64,000 nucleotides of DNA from Dysgonomonas sp. BGC7 (GCF_001261735.1 NZ_CVRP01000003.1:124001-188000); one strand, 5' to 3'. Positions 28,257 to 37,375 are shown, counted from the first letter of the stretch. Numbers and translations are program-made. Notes: generated from the sequence alone by a model not told the origin.

Positions 28257-28358
28257 TGTAGGGGTGAATCAACATTTGCCTGATGATGTAGGAATGCCCC
28301 TTGTGACTACCCGTTCCAATACCGTAGGGGCGAATCAATATTCGCCCGATAATGTAAG
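28257..28358. repeat. REP-like pair downstream of the RAYT gene
   Basis: Two tandem copies: CTGTAGGGGTGAATCAACAT followed by TTGCCTGATGATG, then CCGTAGGGGCGAATCAATAT followed by TCGCCCGATAATG. Between them is a CCCCTTGTGACTACCCG half that links them to the GTGGTTACC class elsewhere. The rest of the gap before DUF5682 contains nothing else. Confidence 0.75.
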
Positions 28359-28390
28359 TAACGGTTCGCAAACAAACTAATATGTTATAA

Positions 28391-30682
28391 ATGAATGAAA
28401 AACTAAATATATTCGGTGTACGGCACTTATCGCCCGGAGCATCGTACCATCTTATCAAATATCTGGAGGAAAAAAAGCCGAAATGTATTCTGATAGAAGG
28501 CCCATCCGATGCTACCGAACTGATACCACACATGGCACAAAAAGGTGTGAAGCCGCCTATTGCTATGTTGGGCTATACCACCGAACTGCCTATCGAGACT
28601 GTTCTCTACCCTTTTGCAGCCTATTCGCCCGAATATCAGGCAATATGCTGGGGCATGAAGAAAAAGCTCGATGTACGTTTCATCGACCTGCCCTCCGACA
28701 TCATGCTCAAACTAAGGCAAGAGCGCAACAGAGAGGGGACTGACGAAATGGCTGTCGACTTCTACGCCTATCACAACGGCTTGTACGACAAGCTTGCTAC
28801 ACAGTACGAAGACACCGACTACGAAAGCTATTGGGAACGAAACTTCGAACACAACCTCAACGAAGGTGTATTCAGAGATGGATTGAGCTATCAGTCTACA
28901 CAGATCAGAGAAATGGTTGTAGAGAAGGAGTACGAGGCTGTACCTTACGATTTTTCGTACAACCTAATACGCGAATCTCATATGTGCCGCGAAATAGAAC
29001 GTGCCATATCCGAAGGCTTCGCACCGCAAGACATTGTTGTCATAGTAGGTGCATACCACGTATCTGGCATACATAGTGGCTTGGCGATGACCGACAGTGA
29101 ACTGAACAAACTGCCCCGTGCAACTTCACAACTCACACTGATGCCTTATTCCTATCTCCGGCTGAGTAGCCGTACAGGATACGGAGCAGGCAACAAGGCA
29201 CCGTATTACTTTGACCTGATGTGGAAAGCTATGCAAGAAGAACGGCTCGAAGATCTTTCTGCCATATACCTCTCGAAGGTAGCAAAAGAACTACGCAAGC
29301 GAGGCGACAATGCCTCATCAGCCAGTGTGATAGAAGCCGTAAGGCTGTCGAATGCACTCACTTCGATGCGTCAGGGATCATTGCCCGTACTCAGAGATTT
29401 ACACGATGCTATTGTCACCTGCTTTGGCGGGGGCGATCTGCCTTCGGTAGCCGAAGCCATCAACATGGTAGATATAGGCACAGCCATAGGTAGCCTACCC
29501 GAAGGGGTGAGCCAGACACCTGTGCAGGAGGATATGAATCAGGAACTAAAACGGCTGAAGCTGACCAATTACAAGTCGGCAGTGGCACAGGAACTGACAC
29601 TCGACCTACGCGAAAATCTGAAAGTGAAAACAAAAGAAGCAGCATTCATCGACCTCAACCGTTCCACTTTTCTGCATAGGCTCAAGGTATTGGGCATCCA
29701 TTTTGCCGAACAAGCCAGAGTGTCGCAAGACAGCGCCACATGGAGCGAAAAATGGATATTGCAATGGACTCCCGAGGTAGAAATAGAAATAGTAGAAGCC
29801 AATCTGAAAGGCGAAACGCTGGAAATAGCTGCCGCCTATCAGCTAAAAGAGCAACTGAACGAGTGCACGGACGTATCGCCTGCCGCCAAAATAATAAGAC
29901 AGGCCTGCGAATGCCATCTTACCAATATATTCGACAACGCACTGAGCACCTTGCAACGCCTGCTGGTAGACTCCAATAGCTTTAGTGAAACAGCCAATGC
30001 CGCACACGAGTTGTCGGTGCTGATACAATATGGAGACCTGCGACAATTCGATCTCGAACCGCTGGTACCTATTCTTCAACAGTTGTTTCTGCGCTCGTCG
30101 CTGTTGCTTGTCGATGCTGCTTCGTGCGACGACAAAGCCGCTGCGGGAGTTGTGCAAGCCATCAATGTGATGGAGATTATATCTCAACAGCAATACGATG
30201 TGGTAGACGTAGAAACGTGGCAAAAAGAACTCTCGACCCTCGCATGGCGAGACGATCTGAACACAAAACTGTCGGGAGTAGCGTTCTCCATCTTACTAGA
30301 ACACAATCTGGCAGATGAAGACGACTGTGCCAAAGAGGTATCGAGACGCCTTTCGCCGGGAGTACCTGCCGATTTGGGTGCAGGTTGGTTCGAAGGTTTG
30401 TCGGGTAGAAACCGCTACGCCTTGCTGTCGAGAGTATCGTTGTGGAAAGAGCTTGACAAATATGTTCACCAGCTAGATGATGACGAGTTTTTCCGTTCTG
30501 TTGTATTTCTGCGTAGAGCATTCGGCGAGTTCGAACCCAATCAGAAAAACAGTATTGCCGAACTGCTTGGCGATATATGGGGCACAGGAGCAGAAGCCAC
30601 AGCCGAAGCATTGCAAACCGAATTAACAGAATCAGAGACTGCTAAATTGGACGAACTAAACGACTTCGATTTTGAATTTTGA
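28391..30682 (+). CDS. DUF5682 family protein with TraB/ChaN-like motifs
   Basis: A 763-residue cytoplasmic protein. Residues 8-37 read GVRHLSPGASYHLIKYLEEK then ILIEGP; residues 95-99 FIDLP; and about 214-229 VVIVGAYHVSGIHSGL. These fit the G-x-x-H ... E ... G-x-x-H-x-x-G pattern of the TraB/PrgY/ChaN/EreA-like (Tiki) superfamily, some members of which are metal-dependent hydrolases. The remaining 500 residues are helical and alanine/leucine-rich without recognised motifs. It is the largest conserved member of the operon and the likely effector or substrate of the MoxR-vWA pair; that role is inferred. Confidence 0.85.
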   Translation: MNEKLNIFGVRHLSPGASYHLIKYLEEKKPKCILIEGPSDATELIPHMAQKGVKPPIAMLGYTTELPIETVLYPFAAYSPEYQAICWGMKKKLDVRFIDLPSDIMLKLRQERNREGTDEMAVDFYAYHNGLYDKLATQYEDTDYESYWERNFEHNLNEGVFRDGLSYQSTQIREMVVEKEYEAVPYDFSYNLIRESHMCREIERAISEGFAPQDIVVIVGAYHVSGIHSGLAMTDSELNKLPRATSQLTLMPYSYLRLSSRTGYGAGNKAPYYFDLMWKAMQEERLEDLSAIYLSKVAKELRKRGDNASSASVIEAVRLSNALTSMRQGSLPVLRDLHDAIVTCFGGGDLPSVAEAINMVDIGTAIGSLPEGVSQTPVQEDMNQELKRLKLTNYKSAVAQELTLDLRENLKVKTKEAAFIDLNRSTFLHRLKVLGIHFAEQARVSQDSATWSEKWILQWTPEVEIEIVEANLKGETLEIAAAYQLKEQLNECTDVSPAAKIIRQACECHLTNIFDNALSTLQRLLVDSNSFSETANAAHELSVLIQYGDLRQFDLEPLVPILQQLFLRSSLLLVDAASCDDKAAAGVVQAINVMEIISQQQYDVVDVETWQKELSTLAWRDDLNTKLSGVAFSILLEHNLADEDDCAKEVSRRLSPGVPADLGAGWFEGLSGRNRYALLSRVSLWKELDKYVHQLDDDEFFRSVVFLRRAFGEFEPNQKNSIAELLGDIWGTGAEATAEALQTELTESETAKLDELNDFDFEF

Positions 30683-30695
30683 AAAAAAGAAAAGT

Positions 30696-31529
30696 ATGCG
30701 TATTATTTTCAGTTCCAACATTCTATTTTTTATTATTTTAATGCAATTAAGTATTCTTAATGCAAGTGCTCAGACTTACAAGGTTTTCTTTGAGCCGAAC
30801 CCCGATGTTTTACCTCTTTTCCAAGCAGGAGATGTCAATGAGTATATTAAAAATGAAATGAATATCCCTAACGATTTGCCTAAATATCCATCTCATGCAA
30901 TTGTAAAATTTACTATAACAAAAACGGGGAAAGTCGTCAATGGTGAAATTGAACAAAGTTCGACAATAAAAGAAATAGATGAACAGATATTATCTGCTAT
31001 AAGAACTATGCCTAATTGGCAACCTGCAAAGAAAAATGGTAAAGCTATAGATGTAGATGTCTATATACCGATATATGGAATGCTTCATTACAATATAAGT
31101 TTGAAAAAAGATTATGAAGAGAGAAAGGCAAATAACAGCATACAATTAAATGATACCATTCAAAAAGAAGTATGGGACAATAAATTCGAAACTTATCCAC
31201 AATTTATAGGAGGAAAACAAGCGTTGATTGATTTTATAGAATTTAACACCAAATATCCGATGATCACAGTTGAAAGTAATATAGGAGGATATACGGTTGT
31301 TCAATTTGATGTTTCCGAAAATGGAGCAATAGAAAATATCATCCTTGTCAGAGGAATTGATCCCGCATCGGATAAAGAAGCAATACGTGCTGTAAAAGCA
31401 ATGCCGGGATGGATGCCGGCTAAAAGTAATGGTAAAAAGATCAGTTCCAAATATCAATTATCAATATTTTTTAATTTGGAAAAAGCGAAGAAACATTTTA
31501 AAAGATCAAACAGGCTTATTATTCAATAG
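30696..31529 (+). CDS. Exported protein with two TonB-C-like domains
   Basis: Starting at ATG 30696 (277 residues), 14 bases after DUF5682 stops. A hydrophobic signal segment (about residues 6-24) ends in NASAQTYK, so the protein is exported or anchored. Two TonB C-terminal-type domains follow: KFTITKTGKVVNGEIEQSS with AIRTMPNWQPAKKNGK, and VVQFDVSENGAIENIILVRG with AVKAMPGWMPAKSNGK. The energy transducer helix and proline-rich linker of a classical TonB are absent. The gene is more AT-rich than its operon neighbours and is not part of the conserved set, so it looks inserted, yet spacing suggests cotranscription with the vWA gene 15 bases downstream. Confidence 0.8.
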   Translation: MRIIFSSNILFFIILMQLSILNASAQTYKVFFEPNPDVLPLFQAGDVNEYIKNEMNIPNDLPKYPSHAIVKFTITKTGKVVNGEIEQSSTIKEIDEQILSAIRTMPNWQPAKKNGKAIDVDVYIPIYGMLHYNISLKKDYEERKANNSIQLNDTIQKEVWDNKFETYPQFIGGKQALIDFIEFNTKYPMITVESNIGGYTVVQFDVSENGAIENIILVRGIDPASDKEAIRAVKAMPGWMPAKSNGKKISSKYQLSIFFNLEKAKKHFKRSNRLIIQ

Positions 31530-31544
31530 ATATAGCTAAGACTT

Positions 31545-32714
31545 ATGACAGAAAACAAAAGCGACAATAAAGATACTACCCGTTGGCGACTCATACTCGG
31601 GCAAGACACCAGAGCGCTGAGCAACGTGGAACTAAACGAAAAAGAATCGGTGATGGATGCCGCACTTGCCGCCATCTACGATGGCAATGCGGAAGGTACG
31701 GGTGCAGGCGGCAAAAAAGGAGGGCTGGGAGCTTCGGCTCCCAATCTGGCAAAATGGCTCACCGATGTGCGCACGTTTTTTCCGCAGGATGTAGTCAGCG
31801 TGATCCAATCCGATGCCATAGAGCGCAAAGGCCTGACAAAGCTGCTCTTTGAGCCCGAAACACTGAAAAACGTGAAGCCCGACATTGCGATGGTAGGCAC
31901 GCTGATGGCTCTGAAAGGGCAGATACCCGAAAAGTCGAAAGAAACGGCACGCTTGTTGGTAAAAGAGGTGGTAGACGAAATAATGAAACGGATGGAGCAG
32001 GATTTACGCCGTGCGGTTACAGGTGCGCTGAATAAGAAAGCACATACACCGATTGCCAATTTTGCATCTACCGACTGGAAACGTACCATAAACCGCAACC
32101 TGAAAAACTACGATACAAAGACCAAACGACTGATACCCGAAAAGTTTTACTTCTTCGAACGCACACAAAAGCAAAAAAACTGGACAGTGATTCTCGACAT
32201 CGACCAAAGTGGCTCTATGTGTGACTCTATCATCTATTCATCGGTTATGGGATCTATATTTGCCAGTATGCCCGCCCTCGACACACACGTTGTGGCATTC
32301 GACACGCAGGTGACAGACCTCACCGAACTTTGCCGCCAAGATCCTGTGGATATGCTATTCGGAGTGCAATTGGGCGGTGGTACAGACATCAACAAATCTG
32401 TCGCCTATTGTCAGACGCTGATAGAAAATCCACGCAAGACGATGTTTATCCTCATTTCCGACCTCTATGAAGGAGGTGTGAGAGCAGGACTATTGAGGCG
32501 GCTTTCGCAGATGCACGAAGACGGGGTGAAGGTGATAACCTTGTTGGCATTGTCCGACAGCGGAAGACCCGATTACGATGCCAATCTGGGTAAAGAGATA
32601 AGCAAACTGGGTATTGCCTGTTTTGCCTGTACGCCCGACCGTTTGCCCGAACTGGTAGAAGCTGCTCTCAAAGGGTTGGATCTGACCAAGTTTGCCCGAA
32701 AAGACAAAATATAA
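31545..32714 (+). CDS. CoxE-like vWA-domain protein, partner of MoxR
   Basis: The 389-residue protein has a helical N-terminal half and a C-terminal vWA domain. The MIDAS motif is intact: DIDQSGSM at about 217-224 (DxSxS), GGGTDIN near 276 (Thr) and ISDLYEGG near 302 (Asp). The arrangement matches the CoxE-like vWA group that pairs with MoxR ATPases. It has no signal peptide. It is the last gene of the operon and ends at the large inverted repeat at 32.75 kb, which could also serve as a terminator. Confidence 0.9.
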   Translation: MTENKSDNKDTTRWRLILGQDTRALSNVELNEKESVMDAALAAIYDGNAEGTGAGGKKGGLGASAPNLAKWLTDVRTFFPQDVVSVIQSDAIERKGLTKLLFEPETLKNVKPDIAMVGTLMALKGQIPEKSKETARLLVKEVVDEIMKRMEQDLRRAVTGALNKKAHTPIANFASTDWKRTINRNLKNYDTKTKRLIPEKFYFFERTQKQKNWTVILDIDQSGSMCDSIIYSSVMGSIFASMPALDTHVVAFDTQVTDLTELCRQDPVDMLFGVQLGGGTDINKSVAYCQTLIENPRKTMFILISDLYEGGVRAGLLRRLSQMHEDGVKVITLLALSDSGRPDYDANLGKEISKLGIACFACTPDRLPELVEAALKGLDLTKFARKDKI

Positions 32715-32749
32715 TACAGAATACTAGCTGTTTGAATATACAGCAAGCA

Positions 32750-32813
32750 TGTAGGGGTAACTCTTGTGGTTACCCGAAAACAATAGAGGGTAATCACAAG
32801 AGTTACCCCTACA
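32750..32813. repeat. REP-like inverted repeat pair (BIME-like)
   Basis: Two 26-base arms in inverted orientation differ at one position and flank a 12-base spacer: TGTAGGGGTAACTCTTGTG then GTTACCC at the left, and GGGTAATCACAAGAGTTACC then CCTACA at the right. The element sits between convergent genes and could terminate both transcripts. Confidence 0.85.
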
Positions 32814-32841
32814 GAACGCGTCAATAATGATTATTGGTTAC

Positions 32842-33762
32842 TTATAGTTTCGCACTTTTTTTCTTTCCTTTCATCAGATTGCGAAGAGCCTCGTCGAGAT
32901 GCTCGAAAGCGAAATTATAATGCAGATCGAGTAGTTTTTGAGGATATACACGCTGACCATCGACCAGCATGGTAGCCGATTCGCCCATCGCCAGACGAAT
33001 AAGAAATGCGGGAATACGAAATATCTGAGGACGATAGAGTGTTGACGACAGAATATTAGTAAATCGTTTGTTGGTAACGGCATGAGGAGCTGTCATATTG
33101 AAAACTCCATCGGCTTCGGGCGTGTTGATAAGAAACAATACGGCATTCACCATATCCTGTATATGTATCCACGATATATATTGCGTACCCTTGCCCAAGA
33201 CACTGCCCAACCCCAAACGAAACGGAAGCGTAAGCAAAGCAAGCATACCTCCGCTACGAGACAAAACAATACCTGTACGCAGCAGACAAACCCGTGTTTG
33301 GTCGCTTGCAGCAGCCAGCGCCAGAGCTTCCCATTTTTGACAGAGAAGGTGAGTAAAACCGCCTCGCGATTCGGTACTTTCTATTATTACATTGTCTGAC
33401 TGAGCACCATAATAGCCCACTGCCGAACCCGAAATAAACACAGACGGCGGTGTTTGAGAGGCTTGTATCAATTCGGACAAACGGCGGGTTATATTCCAAC
33501 GACTATTGCACAGACGATTCTTTTGCTTCTTAGTCCACCACTTGCCTGCAATAGGTTCGCCTGCCAGATTTATTACTACATCGTAGCCATCGAGCGACTG
33601 CATAGAGTCCAGCGAACTACACAATCTGACCTTTTCGCCTAACAGCTTGGAGGCTTTTGCCGGATTGCGAGTGAGCACCACAACTTCGCTCCCTCTCTTC
33701 AGTAGAGTAGATACCAAGACCTTTCCAATCAAACCTGTTCCTCCTGTAATAAATACACGCAT
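32842..33762 (-). CDS. TIGR01777 family epimerase-like oxidoreductase (SDR39U1/YfcH type)
   Basis: The 306-residue protein has the extended SDR nucleotide motif FITGGTGLIGKVLVSTLLKRG at residues 3-23 (TGGTGLIG core), VINLAGEPIAGKWW near 66-80, ISGSAVGYYG near 113 with the Tyr-rich active area, and the C-terminal DUF1731-like end (VDGQRVYPQKLLDLHYNFAF). This is the YfcH/TIGR01777 family; a cell-division role was suggested for some homologues, but the substrate is unknown. NADPH is the probable cofactor. It is transcribed alone and convergent with the vWA operon. Confidence 0.9.
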   Translation of the reverse strand: MRVFITGGTGLIGKVLVSTLLKRGSEVVVLTRNPAKASKLLGEKVRLCSSLDSMQSLDGYDVVINLAGEPIAGKWWTKKQKNRLCNSRWNITRRLSELIQASQTPPSVFISGSAVGYYGAQSDNVIIESTESRGGFTHLLCQKWEALALAAASDQTRVCLLRTGIVLSRSGGMLALLTLPFRLGLGSVLGKGTQYISWIHIQDMVNAVLFLINTPEADGVFNMTAPHAVTNKRFTNILSSTLYRPQIFRIPAFLIRLAMGESATMLVDGQRVYPQKLLDLHYNFAFEHLDEALRNLMKGKKKSAKL

Positions 33763-33971
33763 ATGCTGTTACCGTTAAAAAGAATTAAAAACACCTCCCT
33801 CTACTAGTACTTAACACACTGTGTGTCATTTATGTTTATAAAAAAAGGAAATAAAATTATAATTCCTCATATTTTTATTGTTACTTGCTTGACTTAATAG
33901 TTAAGGTTGGTTATTGTCGCATTTTGTCTATATCTTGTAAGTACAATTCTCATGGTCGTATGAAAACCTCA

Positions 33972-34001
33972 ATAGGGTAACCATAAGGAATTGCTCCTAC
34001 A
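33972..34001. repeat. Degenerate REP-like copy
   Basis: ATAGGGTAACCATAAGG followed by a short spacer and TCCTACA keeps the outer parts of the family consensus but has lost the core. The rest of the 33763-34056 gap is AT-rich and shows nothing else. Confidence 0.5.
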
Positions 34002-34056
34002 TAAAAGTATGACAGTAAAGTATTTTAAGAATTAAATTCAGAAAAGATTATTTACT

Positions 34057-34719
34057 ATGTTGAAAAAAGAAACGTTAAACTTCCTCAAAGCGCTGAAAAA
34101 GAATAACAATAGGGAGTGGTTTGCCGAAAACAAAGAATGGTACGAACGGTCTCGATCCGACTTCGAAATACTTGTGGCTCAACTGATACAATCTATTGCG
34201 CCCTTCGACTCTTCTGTTGCAGGAGCAGAGCCTAAAAAATGTATATTCCGTATCTATAGGGACGTACGCTTCTCGGCAGATAAGAGCCCTTACAAAACGC
34301 ATTTCGGAGCTGCCCTGCGCTCAAATCTTTCCGACAAGGCTTCGGGTTATTATATACACATCGACCCCGAAGAGAGTTTCGTTTCGTGCGGGTATTATAT
34401 GTTGATGCCCGATCAGTTGAAGAAGATGAGACGAGGAATATACAGCGACTTTGATACCTTTAGCGAGATAATAAACGAAAAGCGTTTCAAGAAAGAACTA
34501 GGCGACCTCTATCGAGACGAAGATGCTCTGCAACGTGTACCGAACGGATTTGAAAAAGATCATCCTGCTGCCGAATACCTGAAACTAAAACGTTTTTACG
34601 TGATAAAGGAAGTAACTGATAAACAGATACTAAGCAAAGACTTTGTAAGCTATGCTACAGACATATATAAGACTATGCAGCCATTAGGCAGATTCTTAGA
34701 CGATGTTTTGTACGAATAA
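34057..34719 (+). CDS. DUF2461 family protein
   Basis: The 220-residue protein shows the DUF2461 pattern: TLNFLKALKKNNNREWFAENKEWYE at the start, FRIYRDVRFSADKSPYKTHFGAAL near 67-92, GYYIHIDPEESFVSCGYYM near 100-118. There is no signal peptide. The family is widespread and of unknown biochemical function. Length is normal. It is probably monocistronic, with 119 bases to the next gene. Confidence 0.92.
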   Translation: MLKKETLNFLKALKKNNNREWFAENKEWYERSRSDFEILVAQLIQSIAPFDSSVAGAEPKKCIFRIYRDVRFSADKSPYKTHFGAALRSNLSDKASGYYIHIDPEESFVSCGYYMLMPDQLKKMRRGIYSDFDTFSEIINEKRFKKELGDLYRDEDALQRVPNGFEKDHPAAEYLKLKRFYVIKEVTDKQILSKDFVSYATDIYKTMQPLGRFLDDVLYE

Positions 34720-34838
34720 AAATCGGAGAGTTACAAATCTGTTAAAAAGCGGGCTATAGGGTGAATACAGCATGATTTTTATTTTGTTTTCTCATATAAT
34801 ATCAATATTTTTACACAAGAATTGTTAATTAACGTTTT

Positions 34839-35306
34839 ATGAGTAAAATTATTATCAATTCCTACGATGACTTTGCACAATATGTAGGAAAAGAACTTGG
34901 GACATCTGATTATTTGAAAATTACGCAAGACCGTATCAACAAGTTTGCGGAAGCCACGCTCGATTATCAATGGATACACACCGATCCGGAACGGGCAAAA
35001 GTAGAAAGTCCTTTTAAGAGCACTATTGCTCATGGTTATCTTATGGTTTCTATCCTACCATATCTTTGGGATCAGATAATCGAAGTAAACAACATAAAGA
35101 TGCTGATAAACTATGGCATTGAAAAACTGAAATTTAATCAGGCCGTAGTAGTAGACAGCGAAGTAAGGCTCAATGTAAAACTAGAGTCGTTGGTCAACCT
35201 GCGTGGAATAGCTAAGGCCGAACTGAAAGTGGTGCTCGAAATCAAAGACAGTCCTAAAAATGCTTTTGAAGAAACGGTTATATTCCTTTATCACTTCAAT
35301 AACTAA
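34839..35306 (+). CDS. MaoC-family hotdog dehydratase
   Basis: A 155-residue single hotdog protein. The catalytic segment DYQWIHTDPERAK (Asp and His at about 41-48) followed by SPFKSTIAHGYLMVSILP is the MaoC/R-specific enoyl-CoA hydratase signature. It hydrates trans-2-enoyl thioesters or acts on a related acyl substrate. No fatty-acid gene is adjacent, so the pathway is not shown. Starts at ATG 34839. Confidence 0.92.
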   Translation: MSKIIINSYDDFAQYVGKELGTSDYLKITQDRINKFAEATLDYQWIHTDPERAKVESPFKSTIAHGYLMVSILPYLWDQIIEVNNIKMLINYGIEKLKFNQAVVVDSEVRLNVKLESLVNLRGIAKAELKVVLEIKDSPKNAFEETVIFLYHFNN

Positions 35307-35469
35307 GGCAATATAAAAAGACATAAAAAACTCTCATCTTTTACTGTATTTATTCAATAAGTAAAAGTGGTTAGTTGTTTCCATATAGCAAAAAAAAATG
35401 TTAGGTAGCAAGGCTAGATTGATGTATAATTTTCAATTTCTTTGCATTTTAAACTTTACAAACAATATA

Positions 35470-36552
35470 ATGACAAAAACTATAAATAAAATTAAACTTG
35501 CAGTGCTGACAATTTTCGTCAGTATCGTTTTTCTTCCACTTTCAGCAAACGAAAAAGACATCAATGCACTAATGGTTATGCTTGAGTGTTATAATAGTGG
35601 GGGGATATCGTATAATGAAGTGGCAGAGAATATTATGAATGAAGAGACACAGACCTCGACATTAAAATATATTCAACACACTTTATTCCTTAACCCAAAT
35701 ATGTATCACGAGATGAGCCTCAATTGGAAAGATGGAAATCTTGTTTCAGGAATTTATAAATCGGATCGTAATACAAGTAAAATAATGATTACTCGTCAAA
35801 ACGGACGTATACACACCATACACATTGATGCCGGAGGTTGGGAGAAGCATAGACTAGAATACAACGAGCAGGGGCAAATTGTAAAACTTTGGCAGGAACA
35901 CAAACCGGGCTCCGAAACTCAGAGATATTACGAAGTAAAGTACAACGACGACAACAAGATAAGCTACATATCTCTTACGCTAAGCAATGTAAAGAAAAAC
36001 AAAAGCGCTCCGTTTCACGAAAAAACATTTATCTACAATACCAACAATTGCGAAACACGCTATGTAATGTACAATGGGATAGAAACGCGCAAACTGAAGA
36101 AAAAACTCAATAAAATTGAAACAGGATCGTTTCTAGAATTCCCTGAAGAAAGAAAATATATAACTGTATGTAAAAATGAGACAGACGCTTCTGTTTGGAC
36201 TACCGAAACTACATATAACGCAGATAATCAGAGGATATATCTACTTGACACCAACGTAAACAAGAACAGAACGGCCGTAAACAAAATGACCTACGAATAC
36301 TCTAACGGTGTTGAAACCAAAGAAATTACACTGAACTCGGTGGACGGTAAATTTGGATATCGTAGAGAAATTTTCAAACACAAATTAGACGCCTCTACCA
36401 ATCAATATATACCAATGCAAGATGGAGACATCATCAGTAGAAATTACGATGAGTCTGGCGAACCAATATTTGAAGTAAAAAAAGAAGCCCATCCACAATA
36501 CAGAGAAAAGAAGGATGGTGTGTGGACACCATGGGCATATATGCGAATATAA
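35470..36552 (+). CDS. Exported hypothetical protein
   Basis: ATG 35470 gives 360 residues with a signal peptide (MTKTINKIKLAVLTIFVSIV, cleavage near LPLSANEKD). The first ATG-like start 24 codons upstream would add a second hydrophobic stretch and is less likely. The body is beta-rich with repeated Y-D/N-x-x-x-Q/K-I motifs (EYNEQGQIVKL, KYNDDNKISYI, TYNADNQRIYL, NYDESGEPIFE), like Bacteroidetes proteins built of RHS-like or DUF3836-type strands. It is likely periplasmic or surface. Function unknown. Confidence 0.75.
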   Translation: MTKTINKIKLAVLTIFVSIVFLPLSANEKDINALMVMLECYNSGGISYNEVAENIMNEETQTSTLKYIQHTLFLNPNMYHEMSLNWKDGNLVSGIYKSDRNTSKIMITRQNGRIHTIHIDAGGWEKHRLEYNEQGQIVKLWQEHKPGSETQRYYEVKYNDDNKISYISLTLSNVKKNKSAPFHEKTFIYNTNNCETRYVMYNGIETRKLKKKLNKIETGSFLEFPEERKYITVCKNETDASVWTTETTYNADNQRIYLLDTNVNKNRTAVNKMTYEYSNGVETKEITLNSVDGKFGYRREIFKHKLDASTNQYIPMQDGDIISRNYDESGEPIFEVKKEAHPQYREKKDGVWTPWAYMRI

Positions 36553-36593
36553 TTTGCAGTCCATTTTTTCACATATAGTAAAAGTAAAAAAAT

Positions 36594-36625
36594 AAAAAAA
36601 ACGGAGTTTTCACTCCGTTTTTTTT
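36594..36625. terminator. Bidirectional terminator after the exported protein gene
   Basis: AAAAAAAACGGAGT and ACTCCGTTTTTTTT form a perfect stem around TTTC. It separates the convergent repressor gene. Confidence 0.9.
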
Positions 36626-36629
36626 ATTT

Positions 36630-37343
36630 TCAGAAAAGCGAGTTATAACTTACATGAGCCTTGATCAAAGCTCTCCATCCGATGCTTTTGAGGGGAACAT
36701 CTTTGTCATGGTAATTTTTGTTACATCCTGTAAGGCAGACATAATCGTCACCAAGGGCAGACCTTACAATTTTTTTAATAGTAAGATACTCTTCTCCTTC
36801 GAGCCTGATGTGTACCAAATACATCTCGCCCCAATGTATTACATCCTCTTTTCTAGATACCTTAAAACAGACAATATCGCCAGGCTTCAAAGTCGGATAC
36901 ATACTATCGGTTTTTACATATCCGGCACCATCACATGTGCCCAGATTGGGGATAGATATATATCCCTGAAAATACTGCATGTCCTTGTATGAGAATATCG
37001 GTATAAACTCGAAAGGAGATTCTACTCTTATCAAATAATCATTTGATATCGAATCCGGATCAATATTCGTCAATTCGGCATACTGCTCTCGTACCAGGTT
37101 TAGATCGTGATGAATTGCAAATTGCGAATTTTTGACCATTTCGCCTTCTCCCATTATCAGCCATTCGAGGTTGATGTCGGGGTAGGCCTTGTAGATTTTT
37201 GTAATTGTATCGCCCGTAATTCCACTTTTTTTGTCCAAGGTACCATTAGATACTCCAGTCTGGGTATAAAATTTATTTTTGCTAATACCCCGACTTTCCA
37301 GATATAGGATAATTCTATCCTTCTGGGTTGTCATTTCACTCAT
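36630..37343 (-). CDS. HTH-S24 phage-type repressor
   Basis: The 237-residue protein joins an N-terminal helix-turn-helix (GISKNKFYTQTGVSNGTLDKK, about residues 19-39) to a C-terminal S24 LexA/CI-like domain. The catalytic Ser is in KTDSMYPTLKPGD (about 144) and the Lys in YLTIKKIVRS (about 190), so autocleavage is plausible. Such repressors keep prophages silent and respond to RecA. Starts at ATG 37343 or at the ATG three codons later. A palindrome and a -7 box lie upstream, suggesting autoregulation. Other phage replication genes follow upstream on the same strand. Confidence 0.9.
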   Translation of the reverse strand: MSEMTTQKDRIILYLESRGISKNKFYTQTGVSNGTLDKKSGITGDTITKIYKAYPDINLEWLIMGEGEMVKNSQFAIHHDLNLVREQYAELTNIDPDSISNDYLIRVESPFEFIPIFSYKDMQYFQGYISIPNLGTCDGAGYVKTDSMYPTLKPGDIVCFKVSRKEDVIHWGEMYLVHIRLEGEEYLTIKKIVRSALGDDYVCLTGCNKNYHDKDVPLKSIGWRALIKAHVSYNSLF

Positions 37344-37375
37344 AGTTTGTTGTGTTTAAAGGTGACAAAGTCTTT

